Shown here: one piece after another, positions 8,696-17,872 of the stretch
How the letters are laid out: the number at the start of each line of letters is the position of its first letter
Position numbering within the stretch: the stretch's first letter is position 1
Assembly (NCBI GenBank): GCA_963763085.1
Contig: CAVXNB010000004.1
Span: 868,001 to 932,000 of the forward strand
DNA: 64,000 nucleotides
From: CAVXNB01 sp963763085
GTDB taxonomy: Bacteria > Actinomycetota > Acidimicrobiia > Acidimicrobiales > Bog-793
Reading direction: 5' to 3'
Translations under genes and position numbers: made by a program
The notes under the pieces: generated by a model
Told to the model about the DNA's origin: nothing
What the model saw: only the letters and a program-made list of their open reading frames with translations
Databases searched by the model: none

Positions 8696-9772
8696 TCAGG
8701 GACTCGACGGCGCGTCCTCAGTCCAGGCCACGACCCGCCCCCGGACCGAGAGCGACACCCGGGTGCCCTCGCTCGGGACGTTGCCGGCGTCAGCTATTCG
8801 GGCTACGAGCAGGGCCGAGTCGTCCCAGTCGGCGCGCAGTCTCACGACCGCGTCGTGGCCGTAGAACTCTGCATCGAGGACCCGGGCGGTCGCACGAGTG
8901 CTTCCGAGCTCGTCCGAGAGCTCGATCTGCTCGGGCCGGACCAGAACGAGGAGCATCCCGCCCTCGGCCGCCGGGGCGTCCGATGCCGGTGTGCCATCGA
9001 GGAAGAGGAGCCCGAGGGGTGTCGCGACGGCATCGCCCTGCGCGGTCCCGCGGAGGAAATTCGTCTCGCCGAGACCGCGGGCGAGCTCGGGGCTCGACGG
9101 GCTCGTGTAGATGCTCTGGGGAGTGCCGTACTGCCCGATCCGGCCGTCGCACATGATCGCGACGCGATCGGCGAGTGAAAGCGCCTCGTCCTGGTCGTGG
9201 GTGACGAGAAGCGCCGTGGTTCCGGCCTCGCGTAGCACCCGGCGCACATCCTGGCGAACCGCAGCTCGGAGGCTGGCGTCGAGCGAGGCGAACGGCTCGT
9301 CCAGCAGCACGATGGAAGGCTCGATTGCGAGCGCCCGGGCGAGGGCGACACGCTGTTGCTGGCCGCCGGAGAGTTGATGTGGGTAGCGTCGCCCGAGCCC
9401 GCCGAGCCCAACCATCTCCAGCAGATCCGTCACCCGCTTCCCGTGCCGCTCGCGCCGGGCGAGACCGAAGGCGACATTCTGCTCGACGGACAGGTGGGGG
9501 AAAAGGCTTCCCTCCTGCGGAACGTAGCCGATACGCCGCCGATCGGGCGTCACGTAGCGCTCCGTGTCGTCGACGACCTCGCCGCCGAGCCGGACGAGCC
9601 CGCGGTCGGGACGCTCGAAGCCGGCGATCACCCGGAGCAGCGTCGTCTTCCCGCTTCCTGACGGTCCGAGGATGGACGTGAACGAGCCGTCGACGATCGC
9701 GAGGTCGAGGCCGCGGAGCACCGGCTGAGAGCCGTAGGACTTGTGGATGCCGGCAACGTCGAGCCCGTTCAA
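8696..9772 (-). CDS. ABC importer ATPase, ferric-iron/polyamine (FbpC/PotA) type
   Basis: 358 residues from a TTG that overlaps the permease TGA (TTGA). Walker A GPSGSGKTT, Q-loop GYVPQEGSLFPHLSV, signature LSGGQQQRVALARAL, Walker B IVLLDEPFASLD, switch VTHDQDEALSLAD. The C-terminal third is a TOBE-like regulatory domain (LVRPEQIEL). It would energise uptake through the neighbouring fused permease. An apparent reading frame extends far upstream of the TTG but is only the antisense-like overprint of the permease. Confidence 0.9.
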   Translation of the reverse strand: MNGLDVAGIHKSYGSQPVLRGLDLAIVDGSFTSILGPSGSGKTTLLRVIAGFERPDRGLVRLGGEVVDDTERYVTPDRRRIGYVPQEGSLFPHLSVEQNVAFGLARRERHGKRVTDLLEMVGLGGLGRRYPHQLSGGQQQRVALARALAIEPSIVLLDEPFASLDASLRAAVRQDVRRVLREAGTTALLVTHDQDEALSLADRVAIMCDGRIGQYGTPQSIYTSPSSPELARGLGETNFLRGTAQGDAVATPLGLLFLDGTPASDAPAAEGGMLLVLVRPEQIELSDELGSTRATARVLDAEFYGHDAVVRLRADWDDSALLVARIADAGNVPSEGTRVSLSVRGRVVAWTEDAPSSP

Positions 9773-11406
9773 GTCAGCACGCTCCGTACCGGCGCGGCAC
9801 TCCGGCGAGCCGGAAGGCGATCGAAGAAACGGCCCAGCACGTAGCTCGGGAAGGCGGCGATGGCGATGATCACGAGCGCGAATGGCGCCGCTTGACCGTA
9901 GGAGAGAGAGCTCTGATACGCCCAGAACTGCGTGGCAAGCGTCTCGGCTCCGCCCGGGATCAAGATCAGCGTCGCCGTGAGCTCGGTGACCGCGGACAGG
10001 AATACCAGACAGAAGGCGGCTCCCAAGCCCGGCGCCACGAGTGGGAAGGTCACGCGCCGCAAGGTGCCGAGCCGGCCGACCCCGAGTGAGCCGGCAACCT
10101 CCTCCAGGCCAACGGGCGACTGCGCGACCGACGCACGCACACAGACGAGGGCGAGCGGGAAGAACAGCAGAGCGTAGGCGAGGACAAGGAGCGGGGCCGA
10201 CTGGTAGCCGAAGCCGTTCAAGGCGTGTTCGGAGAAGTACGACAGCGCCAGCGCGACGACGAGACCCGGTGTCGCGAGGACGAGGAACGTCGACTTCTCG
10301 AGCATCAGGTTCGGGTGGCTGGGATGCCGGACGACGAGAAGGGCCACGGGGAGAGCCATGGCAGTCGCGACGAGAGCGGCCGCGGCGCTGTAGCCGGCGG
10401 TGTAAAGCGTTGCAGCGCCGAGCGACACGCCATTGAGAGAGTGGGCTCCGCCTTCGAAGATCCAGTAGATCGAGGATCCGATCGGCACGCCGAGGGCAGC
10501 GAGGGCGAGCAGTCCGTACGCGAGCAGTACGGGCAGCTTCGCCCGTCCGAGACGCCTGCGGGCAACGACCCGCTGGACCCCCGGCCCGCTCCGGCTGACC
10601 TTTCCGCCCCCGCGCCACGAGGCCTCGCCCAGTAGCACCAGGAGGCTGAGTGCGACGAGCACCAGAGAGAGGGCACAGGCTGCAGTCGTGTCGAGGCCGA
10701 CGGTGAATTCCGTGAAGATCTCTGTCGTAAAGGTCTGGTATCCGAGAATCTCGAACGCGCCGTACTCGGCAAGGATGACGAGCGCGACGAGAAGGCACCC
10801 ACCGAGGATGGCCCGGCGCGCCTGAGCGAGCGTGACACGGACGAACGTCGACATCCAACTCGCTCCGAGGCTGCGGGCGATCTCCTCCTGGCCGGGATCC
10901 GCACCTCGCAAGCTTGCCGCGACCGGAAGATAGACCAAGGGATAGACGGCGAGCGTCATGACGAGAACCGCGCCCTGGAAGCCTTGGACCCAGGTCGAAA
11001 GCGATGACCACCCAAAACTCACGACGAAGTCAGGGATGGCGAGCGGGACCACGACGAGGACCGCCCAGATGCTGCGACCGGGCAGGTCCGTCCGCTCCAC
11101 CCCGTAGGCGGCGAGCGTCCCGATCACCGCGCAGAGAACTGTCACGACCACGGTGAGCCGGACGGTGTTCCACAGCAGGCTCCCCGTGATCGAGCGCCAA
11201 ATGAGATGCCAGACGTTGGAGGCACCTGCTGCGGCCGCTTCGCTGAGAAGGAAGGCGAGGGGGAGCGCGAGCGCCGCGGCGACGAGCAGGCTCGCCGCCA
11301 GCAGGACCTTCGGCTGTCGAGGGCGTCGAGCCGGGACGACCGCGCGGTCGTCGCCGACGGCCGGCCCGAACGGTCCCGGCTGAAGCCGTGCCGGCGACGC
11401 CGTCAC
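9769..11406 (-). CDS. ABC importer permease, FbpB-type fused double domain
   Basis: 545 residues from a GTG overlapping the binding-protein stop (GTGA). About twelve transmembrane segments in two homologous halves. Each half has an EAA-loop-like stretch: DPGQEEIARSLGASWMSTF in the first, SPVGLEEVAGSLGVGRLGTL in the second. Such tandem permeases belong to the ferric iron/thiamine/sulfate-type importer family (FbpB/ThiP). Middle gene of a three-gene operon. Confidence 0.9.
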   Translation of the reverse strand: MTASPARLQPGPFGPAVGDDRAVVPARRPRQPKVLLAASLLVAAALALPLAFLLSEAAAAGASNVWHLIWRSITGSLLWNTVRLTVVVTVLCAVIGTLAAYGVERTDLPGRSIWAVLVVVPLAIPDFVVSFGWSSLSTWVQGFQGAVLVMTLAVYPLVYLPVAASLRGADPGQEEIARSLGASWMSTFVRVTLAQARRAILGGCLLVALVILAEYGAFEILGYQTFTTEIFTEFTVGLDTTAACALSLVLVALSLLVLLGEASWRGGGKVSRSGPGVQRVVARRRLGRAKLPVLLAYGLLALAALGVPIGSSIYWIFEGGAHSLNGVSLGAATLYTAGYSAAAALVATAMALPVALLVVRHPSHPNLMLEKSTFLVLATPGLVVALALSYFSEHALNGFGYQSAPLLVLAYALLFFPLALVCVRASVAQSPVGLEEVAGSLGVGRLGTLRRVTFPLVAPGLGAAFCLVFLSAVTELTATLILIPGGAETLATQFWAYQSSLSYGQAAPFALVIIAIAAFPSYVLGRFFDRLPARRSAAPVRSVLT

Positions 11407-12503
11407 AAGAGCTGCACCTCTTGCAGCAGCGCAACTGCTTGGGTTCCGGTGCCGAGCTCGCCGACGTCGATCGGGTTCGGCTGGAGCTTGTCGAACGGCG
11501 TCTCGGGCTGGGCCGTCTTCACCCCCGAGCCGATCGGGTACTCGAAACTGGTCGACTTGGCGATGATCTCCTGCCCCTGTCTCGAGACGAGGAAGGCGAG
11601 GAATCTCTGGGCGGCGGCCCGGTGCTCGGAGGACCTCAGGATCCCGGCTCCCGAGACGTTGATGACATAGCCCGGGTCGTGCGGAGCGAAATACGTGATC
11701 AGCGAGTGCACCTCCGACGCGCCGATCTCGGCGCGCATCCTGTACCAGTAGTACTGGTTGACGACGCCGAACGCGACGACTCCGCGGTTCACCTCGTTGG
11801 CGATGGTCTCGTTGTCGGCGTAGGTGCGCCCGGCGAGGTTCGCCTTGATGCCGTCCAGCCACTGGACCGTCCTCGGCTTCCCGTAGGCGCGAAGCACCGA
11901 GGTGACGATCGGCTGGAAGTCGGTCTCTCCCGGGGCGAAGGCGAGCTTTCCCCTATAGCGGGGCGCCGCCAGCTGGAGCACGCTTGTGGGTAGGGCGCTC
12001 TTGTCGATCAGGCTCGGGTTGTATATGAGGGCGCTGACGCGCGCTGAGACGCCTACCCAATCGCCCTGCGGCGAGCTGTACTTGCTCGGAACGTGGGCGA
12101 GCGTCGAGGGATCGACCGGCGCCAGAAGGCCCTTCTGCTGCAGGTATTCGAGCGCAGGGGAGTTCTCCGTGAGGAACACGTCGGCCGGCGAGCGCGATCC
12201 CTCGGCGACGATCTGGGAGGCCAAGTAGTCCTCGTCGTCGTAGCGGACCACGACGTTGATCCCGGTCGCCTTCGTGAACCCCTCGACGAGCGACTGGGTC
12301 GTCTGCTGGTGCTGGCCGCTGTAGAGCGTGATCGTCGTCTGACCGGACGAGCCCGCCGTCCCGCCGCAGGCCGACTCCGCAAGGGCGAGCGCGGCCAGCA
12401 CCAGGATCCCGAGCGCCACGACGAGGGGGTTCGGGCGGCTTGTGGCGGGAAGGGCCAGTTTCTCTCCGATGCCGATGGAGGCGAAGCGAGACCCAGATCG
12501 CAT
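11403..12503 (-). CDS. ABC importer substrate-binding lipoprotein, FbpA-like
   Basis: 366 residues. A hydrophobic N-terminal helix ends with ESACGG, a plausible though non-canonical lipobox. The mature part starts TTITLYSGQHQQTTQSLVEGF, typical of class II ferric-iron-binding FbpA/Idi proteins; a paired tyrosine stretch VVNQYYWYRM matches the Fe(III)-binding Tyr-Tyr of that family. First gene of the operon and only 28 bases from a DtxR/IdeR-like palindrome, which supports iron as substrate. Confidence 0.88.
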   Translation of the reverse strand: MRSGSRFASIGIGEKLALPATSRPNPLVVALGILVLAALALAESACGGTAGSSGQTTITLYSGQHQQTTQSLVEGFTKATGINVVVRYDDEDYLASQIVAEGSRSPADVFLTENSPALEYLQQKGLLAPVDPSTLAHVPSKYSSPQGDWVGVSARVSALIYNPSLIDKSALPTSVLQLAAPRYRGKLAFAPGETDFQPIVTSVLRAYGKPRTVQWLDGIKANLAGRTYADNETIANEVNRGVVAFGVVNQYYWYRMRAEIGASEVHSLITYFAPHDPGYVINVSGAGILRSSEHRAAAQRFLAFLVSRQGQEIIAKSTSFEYPIGSGVKTAQPETPFDKLQPNPIDVGELGTGTQAVALLQEVQLL

Positions 12504-12530
12504 CGGAAGGCTCTTTCTTCATCGAGCGCG

Positions 12531-12552
12531 TTTATCAGGCTTACCTGATAAA
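12531..12552. promoter_or_regulatory. DtxR/IdeR-like palindromic operator
   Basis: Two perfect 9-base arms, TTTATCAGG and CCTGATAAA, flank a CTTA centre. The core AGGCTTACCT resembles the centre of iron boxes bound by DtxR/IdeR regulators. It lies 28 bases upstream of the binding-protein ATG, in an AT-rich island of otherwise GC-rich DNA, where it could overlap the promoter. The identity of the regulator is inference. Confidence 0.6.
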
Positions 12553-12653
12553 TAGTATCTGGCGCCCTTGAATGTCAAGCTGGGGCCCGCTAAGCGGCCG
12601 CATCGCTTGCTCCCGCAGCACGACGATGGTTGAAGCTCAGGTGGGGAAGTGGG

Positions 12654-13700
12654 TCACGACCCGGTGTTGAGGAACGGCCTGACCAGCTGGGCAGCGAGGA
12701 GGGACACGGGCCGGCTGCGGACCTGTGCCTGCTCCACTTCCAGCGGTCGGCCCGCCAGGCCGGTCCGGCAGACCGGATCGCCGGCCCGAGGAAAGACGGC
12801 GCGCCGTGCCAGCACGTCCCATACGGTGAGCACGATGCCGAGGTTGGCGCCGTCGGGGCCGCCGATCGAGTGATGGATGCGGTGGTAGGCGGGGCTGACG
12901 ACGATCCTTCCAACCGGGCCGAAGCTCCATCGCACATTGGCGTGCGGGAGCGTGCCGAGGCACACGTAGGCGGTGATGAGCACGGCTGCGAGCGCTCGGT
13001 CGCCGGTCAGCGCCACGACCGGGACCGTGGCGAGCAAGAAGCCGGTCGTGTGCACGAGCGGATGAGCCCGGAACGAGGTGAGCACGCTCAACTCCTCCTG
13101 GCTGTGGTGGACGGCGTGGAAGCGCCACAACGTGTCGATGCGATGGTCGGCCCAGTGCGCCAGCCAATTGCAGGCGTCCATCGCAACGAGGGTCACCGCC
13201 ACCACGATCCATCGGGGCCAGCTGGCGGTCCAGGGAGCTTCGATCCACCTCGCGTGAGCGCCCAACAGGGATGCAAAGCCCACGCCAAGCAACGTCATGA
13301 GTGGCACGACCGCGGCGGCGTAGACGAGGAAGAAGCACGCGTCCTGTACGTGCCCCCTCGCCAGGGGCCGGCGACGTTCGGCCGGCCACAGGTGCTCACA
13401 AGCGAGCACCACGAGCACCAACCCGATGAGCGCCGGCGCCGCCAGCTCCGCCCGCCCTGCCGCCAGCGAAGAGCCGAGGGCTCCCCTGCGCTCGAGGTCC
13501 GCTGCCCCTTGCCAGGCAACCCAGAGGCCGCAGGCCGCGAACAGAAGTGAGGGGACGTGGAGCCGCTTCGGGAAGCGCCGGCGAGTGACGATCGGGCGGG
13601 ACGCGGTCGCTTCCGGTGCGATCTGTGCCACTGACGACCCGGCTGTGGGGCTCCAGGCGGCGGCGCCGACCTCGGGGCGCTGGTCCGTCACTGCAGGCAT
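12654..13700 (-). CDS. Sterol desaturase/fatty acid hydroxylase superfamily membrane protein
   Basis: 348 residues with four to six hydrophobic segments. The di-iron histidine boxes of the superfamily are present: HWADH (about 185), HAVHHS (about 200) and YHRIHHS (about 285). These non-haem di-iron integral membrane enzymes hydroxylate or desaturate sterols, carotenoids or fatty acids using O2; the substrate is not predictable. An N-terminal 60-residue hydrophilic extension precedes the first helix. Monocistronic by appearance. Confidence 0.88.
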   Translation of the reverse strand: MPAVTDQRPEVGAAAWSPTAGSSVAQIAPEATASRPIVTRRRFPKRLHVPSLLFAACGLWVAWQGAADLERRGALGSSLAAGRAELAAPALIGLVLVVLACEHLWPAERRRPLARGHVQDACFFLVYAAAVVPLMTLLGVGFASLLGAHARWIEAPWTASWPRWIVVAVTLVAMDACNWLAHWADHRIDTLWRFHAVHHSQEELSVLTSFRAHPLVHTTGFLLATVPVVALTGDRALAAVLITAYVCLGTLPHANVRWSFGPVGRIVVSPAYHRIHHSIGGPDGANLGIVLTVWDVLARRAVFPRAGDPVCRTGLAGRPLEVEQAQVRSRPVSLLAAQLVRPFLNTGS

Positions 13701-13770
13701 ATCCTCTGGCCCTCCTTCGACCCGGTGCCCAAGGATACGAGTCGGGGCCGTCCAGGGATTGAAGTCCCCG

Positions 13771-14817
13771 TCAGCGGTAGTTCTTGCAGTCGGTTGCCGG
13801 CGAACAGTGGGCGAAGTCCCCCGCCACGACTGCCTTCACAGCTCTGATGACGGCCGCGTCCGATGTGACGATCCCGAGCTCGCGGTTGTAGTTCATCGAG
13901 GCGCTGGAGAAGTTGATGCTGCCGGCGTACATGCGTTGCGCGCCCAAGCCGCCGTCGGCGATCGTCACCTTGGCGTGGATGTAGAGGTCAGACGATTCGT
14001 TCGCGTAGAGGTGGACGTGGCCGCCGGCCTTGACGATCGACGTGAGGGCGCCGTCGTAGTAGCTGTCGGCCGTCATCGTGATCTCGACCTTCACGCCGCG
14101 TCTCGCCGCGGCGACGATCGCCCTTGTGATCGCCGGGTCGTCCATTTCCTCGTTCTCGATCGAAAGGCTGTGCCGCGCCCCGTTGATCACAGCCAGCATC
14201 TGGGACTGCGAGCCGGGGCTCCAGACCAGGTCGGTCCCGTTCGAAGGCTTGACCGAACGATGTCCGAAGTCCGCGTCGAAGACGGCCTCGATGGCGGAGA
14301 CGTCAGCCCGGTTCGTGTCCCAGATCCCGAAGTCCCGGGTCGTCGTGTAGTACTCGTAGGTGAGGTTGAACGAGGCGATCAGCGACTCGTTGTCGTCGAC
14401 GGTGATGGTCTTCTGATGCGTCGCCTCATAGGCGGTGTCGGCCCAGACAACGGAGACTCCACCTGCCTTGAGGGTGCGGAACGCGGGCAGGTTGCGGCTC
14501 CGCTCGCGGTTGGTGTCGAGGATCACTCGGACTACGACGCCACGCTTCCGGTCGGCGATGAGGTCCTTCACCATCGTCGGGTCGATCAGCTCGTACATCG
14601 TCATGTCGACGCGCTTTTTCGCCGACAGGACGAACGCATATACGGGTCTCATGCCGGCGGCCGAACCGAGCCTGGAAGGCTCGATGAGCACACCGACCAG
14701 CCCATGCTGGACCCGCAGGCGCGCGGCCGGCGCCGCCGCCGGCAGGTTCGTTCCGAACGAGCAGACAACGGCCGCGAGTACGGCGCACGCCACGCCACAG
14801 AGCAGCCGACGGGTCAT
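13771..14817 (-). CDS. Secreted phospholipase D-like protein
   Basis: 348 residues from the ATG at 14817, which places a standard signal peptide (MTRRLLCGVACAVLAAVVC) at the start; a GTG at 14865 is an alternative. Two HKD-type modules: THQKTITVDD near residue 150 and IHAKVTIADG near residue 275, each with His-x-Lys. Both are followed by Asn residues in the expected spacing (ASFNLTYEYY and GSINFSSASMNYNRE). The second Asp of each HxKxxxxD motif is shifted but acidic residues are present. Likely an extracytoplasmic phosphodiesterase acting on phospholipid or nucleic acid. Confidence 0.85.
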   Translation of the reverse strand: MTRRLLCGVACAVLAAVVCSFGTNLPAAAPAARLRVQHGLVGVLIEPSRLGSAAGMRPVYAFVLSAKKRVDMTMYELIDPTMVKDLIADRKRGVVVRVILDTNRERSRNLPAFRTLKAGGVSVVWADTAYEATHQKTITVDDNESLIASFNLTYEYYTTTRDFGIWDTNRADVSAIEAVFDADFGHRSVKPSNGTDLVWSPGSQSQMLAVINGARHSLSIENEEMDDPAITRAIVAAARRGVKVEITMTADSYYDGALTSIVKAGGHVHLYANESSDLYIHAKVTIADGGLGAQRMYAGSINFSSASMNYNRELGIVTSDAAVIRAVKAVVAGDFAHCSPATDCKNYR

Positions 14818-14833
14818 GGTCGGAGCGGGCCGG

Positions 14834-15367
14834 TCAGTCGCCCGTGACGCCGTCGACGCACTCACGAAGGAGATCCGCGTGGCCGTTGTGGCGCGCGTAC
14901 TCCTCGATCATGTGCTGGTAGATCCAGCGCACGTCACGCGTTCGCTCGGGATGATGACCGCGGCTCGGCACGACGTCCGAGAGATCCTTGCCCCGCGCCG
15001 CGGCCCGGGCCGCCTCGATCTCCCGGCGATACGTCTCGAGGTCGGCTGCTGGGTCCGCGTCGTCGAGATCGTCGAAGTCTCCGTTCACGTTGTCGTCGGT
15101 CGAATACAAGTATTCGATCTGCTCGCCGCCGGCGTGCATCCGGAACCAGCCCCGCTCGACGTCAGTCATGTGCCGAACCAGTCCGAGCAACGAAAGGGCC
15201 GACGGGGGCACCGAGCGCGCCTTGAGCTGGTCTGAGGTGAGACCGGCGCATTTGGTCATCAGCGTCGCGCGGTGGAAGTCGAGCCACTGCTCGAGCGATT
15301 CGCGCTCTCCGGCGATGCGCTCGGGCTCGGTCCGTTCGACGGTAGCTGCCGTCCACTCGGTCGTCAT
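14834..15367 (-). CDS. DinB-like (DUF664) protein
   Basis: 177 residues from the ATG at 15367. Four-helix bundle pattern with the DinB/DUF664 metal histidines: EWLDFHR-type first helix (QWLDFHRATL), GLVRHMTDVERGWF, and QHMIEEYARHNGHADLLRE at the end. The last motif is characteristic of actinobacterial DUF664 proteins related to mycothiol-dependent enzymes. Catalytic role unknown. It lies 10 bases downstream of the CoxL-like gene. Confidence 0.8.
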   Translation of the reverse strand: MTTEWTAATVERTEPERIAGERESLEQWLDFHRATLMTKCAGLTSDQLKARSVPPSALSLLGLVRHMTDVERGWFRMHAGGEQIEYLYSTDDNVNGDFDDLDDADPAADLETYRREIEAARAAARGKDLSDVVPSRGHHPERTRDVRWIYQHMIEEYARHNGHADLLRECVDGVTGD

Positions 15368-15377
15368 GTGACGAAGG

Positions 15378-17762
15378 CTACAAGTTGATCTCCTCGGCAT
15401 CGTCGCCGCCGGCGGCCGCCGCCGGTCTCACGGGGAGCGTGGCGAACACCTGCGGCGGCTCGCTCCAGGGCGATGCCGAGGCGGGTGATCCGGCGTCGCG
15501 GATGGCCCGCCAGACGCGCTCCGGAGTGCAGGGCATGTCGAGGTGCCGTACGCCCAAGTGGCTCAAGGCATCGACGACGGCGTTCTGCACGGCCGGTGTC
15601 GAGCCGACCGTTGCGGACTCTCCGATTCCCTTCGCCCCGATCGAGTTGAGAGGCGACGGGGTCTCGGTGTGGGCGAGCTCGAAGGAGGGCAGTTCCGCTG
15701 CGCTCGGTATCGCGTAGTCGGCCAGCGTCGAGGTGAGCGGGTTGCCGTCGTCGTCGTAGACGTACTGCTCCCAGAGCGCCTGCGAGATGCCCGACGCCAG
15801 GCCGCCGTGCACCTGGCCGTCGACGAGGAGCGGGTTGAGGATCCGCCCGCAGTCGTCGACGGCGATGTGGCGGATCGGCCTGACCTCCCCGGTCTCCATG
15901 TCCACCTCGACCACCGACACGTGGGCGCCGAACGGGAAGGTGGAACCCTCCTGGTGCGAGTCGTGCTCCACGAGTAGGGGTTCGCCCTTCTCGGAAGCCG
16001 CCTGCGAGATCTCAGGCCATCCGAGCGCTCTGCTCGGCACGCCGGCCACGATGAACCGTCCCTCGCTAAGGACGATGTCCTCGGGTGCCGACTCGAATAT
16101 CTCGGCTGCGAGCTCCCTGGCGCGCTCGAGCACGAGCGCGGCGCTCTCCGAGACGGCACTGCCGCCCATCTGGAGGGACCGCGACCCGCCGGTGCCACCT
16201 CCTCTTCGGACCTGGGCGGTGTCCGACTGAACGAAGCGGATGTTCTCCATCGCGATGCCGAGGCGGTCGGCAACCATCATCGAGAAGGCGGTCGCGTGCC
16301 CTTGCCCGTGGGCGGAGGTCCCCGCTTTCACCGTCACGGTGCCGTCGCCGTGGACCTGGACCGACGCGAATTCCTCGCCTCCGCTCCCGGTGATCTCGAC
16401 ATAGACCGACATGCCGATCCCGAGCTGCAGCCGGTCGCCGCGCCGGCGCCGTTCGGCCTGTTCGGCGCGGAGGTCGTCGTAGCGGGCGATCCGCAGTGCC
16501 TCGGCGAGGGTCGCCTCGTAATCGCCGCTGTCGTAGACGGCTCCCATGACGGTCGCGTAGGGGAACTCGTCCGGTCGCAGCAGGTTCCGTCTCCGCAACT
16601 CGGCCGGATCGATCCGGAGCTCGTCGGCCGCCATGTCCATGATGCGCTCGACGAAGGCTGCCGCTTCCGGACGTCCCGCGCCGCGATAGGCCCCCATGGA
16701 AGTGGTGTTCGTGATGGCCACGGCGACGTCGAAGGCGATCTTCGGAATGCGGTAGCAGCCCGACGCCATGATCCTGGTCATCATGCCCGGCAACATGCCC
16801 CCGAAGCCGGCGTACGAGCCCGAGTCGCCGACGACCCGGCAGTGCATCCCGACGACGGTGCCGTCCTGCTTCAGGCCGAGCTCCACGTACTGCACCTGAC
16901 CACGGCCGTGGGCCATGGCGATCATGTTCTCCGAGCGTGTCTCCACCCATTTCACCGGGCGGCCGAGCTCGAGGGCCGCCTTGGCCGCGACGATGCCCTC
17001 GGCCGTGAGGTGCTTGGCGCCGAACGCACCGCCGACGTGGGGAGCGATCACTCGTATCTCAGCTGTCGGAATGCCGAGGGCGTCCGCGAGCTGGCCTTGG
17101 GTCATGTGCGGCATCTGGCACGCGACGTAGGCGGTGAGCTTGAACTCCGAGCCTTCGCGGCCGGGCAGGACGGCGATAGCGGACCCCTCCATCGGCACAA
17201 CGGCCACGCGTTGGTTCTCGAAGCGCCCCCGGACGACGACGTCGGCGCCGCGGAGCGCGTCGACGGACCCCGGGTCTCGAGTGCCCGAAAGCAGGTTGCC
17301 GGGAACCTCCTCGTACTGCTGCGGTGCACCCGGGGCGAGCGCCGCCTCCATGTCGATCGCGGCGGCGAGGGTTTCGTATTCGACCGCCACAAGCTCGGCC
17401 GCGTCCACAGCCTGGCTCTTGGACTCGGCGATCACGACGGCAACAGGATCGCCGACGAAACGGACGCGTCCCGAAGCGAGCGGCTGACGGTGCACTCCCG
17501 GGTGAACCTGGAAGAAGCCGACGAAGTCCGGCAACTCCAGATTCTCTGCCGTGTACACCGCGACGACGCCCGGCATCCGCTCCGCCTCGCTGATATCGAT
17601 CGATCGGATCTCGGCGTGCGCCGAGGGCGATCGCACGAAGGCGAGCGAGAGCATGCCGTCGACCTTGAGATTGTCGACGTAGGTAGCGAGCCCTCGGAGC
17701 AGGTCGGCGTCTTCGACTCGCCGGACGGGCTTTCCGGCGAGCGATCCGGCCACGAAGGTCAT
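15378..17762 (-). CDS. Form II CoxL-like molybdopterin-binding oxidoreductase, large subunit
   Basis: 794 residues, the full length of a xanthine dehydrogenase/CO dehydrogenase large chain. N-terminal Ald_Xan_dh_C domain (about 20-130, GKPVRRVEDADLLRGLATY) followed by the molybdopterin-binding domain (about 150-740). The active-site loop reads AYRGAGR, the form II signature, rather than the AYRCSFR of true CO-oxidising form I CoxL; GGAFGAKH and the C-terminal KGIGESATVGSTP Glu-containing loop are kept. The FAD (CoxM) and 2Fe-2S (CoxS) subunits are not adjacent. It is probably an aldehyde- or heterocycle-oxidising molybdenum hydroxylase rather than a CO dehydrogenase. Confidence 0.9.
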   Translation of the reverse strand: MTFVAGSLAGKPVRRVEDADLLRGLATYVDNLKVDGMLSLAFVRSPSAHAEIRSIDISEAERMPGVVAVYTAENLELPDFVGFFQVHPGVHRQPLASGRVRFVGDPVAVVIAESKSQAVDAAELVAVEYETLAAAIDMEAALAPGAPQQYEEVPGNLLSGTRDPGSVDALRGADVVVRGRFENQRVAVVPMEGSAIAVLPGREGSEFKLTAYVACQMPHMTQGQLADALGIPTAEIRVIAPHVGGAFGAKHLTAEGIVAAKAALELGRPVKWVETRSENMIAMAHGRGQVQYVELGLKQDGTVVGMHCRVVGDSGSYAGFGGMLPGMMTRIMASGCYRIPKIAFDVAVAITNTTSMGAYRGAGRPEAAAFVERIMDMAADELRIDPAELRRRNLLRPDEFPYATVMGAVYDSGDYEATLAEALRIARYDDLRAEQAERRRRGDRLQLGIGMSVYVEITGSGGEEFASVQVHGDGTVTVKAGTSAHGQGHATAFSMMVADRLGIAMENIRFVQSDTAQVRRGGGTGGSRSLQMGGSAVSESAALVLERARELAAEIFESAPEDIVLSEGRFIVAGVPSRALGWPEISQAASEKGEPLLVEHDSHQEGSTFPFGAHVSVVEVDMETGEVRPIRHIAVDDCGRILNPLLVDGQVHGGLASGISQALWEQYVYDDDGNPLTSTLADYAIPSAAELPSFELAHTETPSPLNSIGAKGIGESATVGSTPAVQNAVVDALSHLGVRHLDMPCTPERVWRAIRDAGSPASASPWSEPPQVFATLPVRPAAAAGGDDAEEINL

Positions 17763-17872
17763 GAAGCCTTCTCTGGCGGTGGGGGCGTTGCCTCTCCGGG
17801 ACTCCGGCGCGCTCGTTCTGTCATGTTGCGATGTTCACGCATTAGAACCGTGCAGAGCAACTAGGAGGAGCG

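Noticed and set aside
9769..11862. N-terminal extension of the iron-type permease to 11862
   Set aside because: The extension is an overprint of the binding-protein gene. The GTGA overlap at 11403-11406 gives a natural start.
16296..17864. 522-codon open frame on the strand opposite the CoxL-like gene
   Set aside because: Composition is Arg/His/Asp-rich and mirrors the codons of the real gene; no domain or ribosome site. Typical GC-rich antisense shadow.
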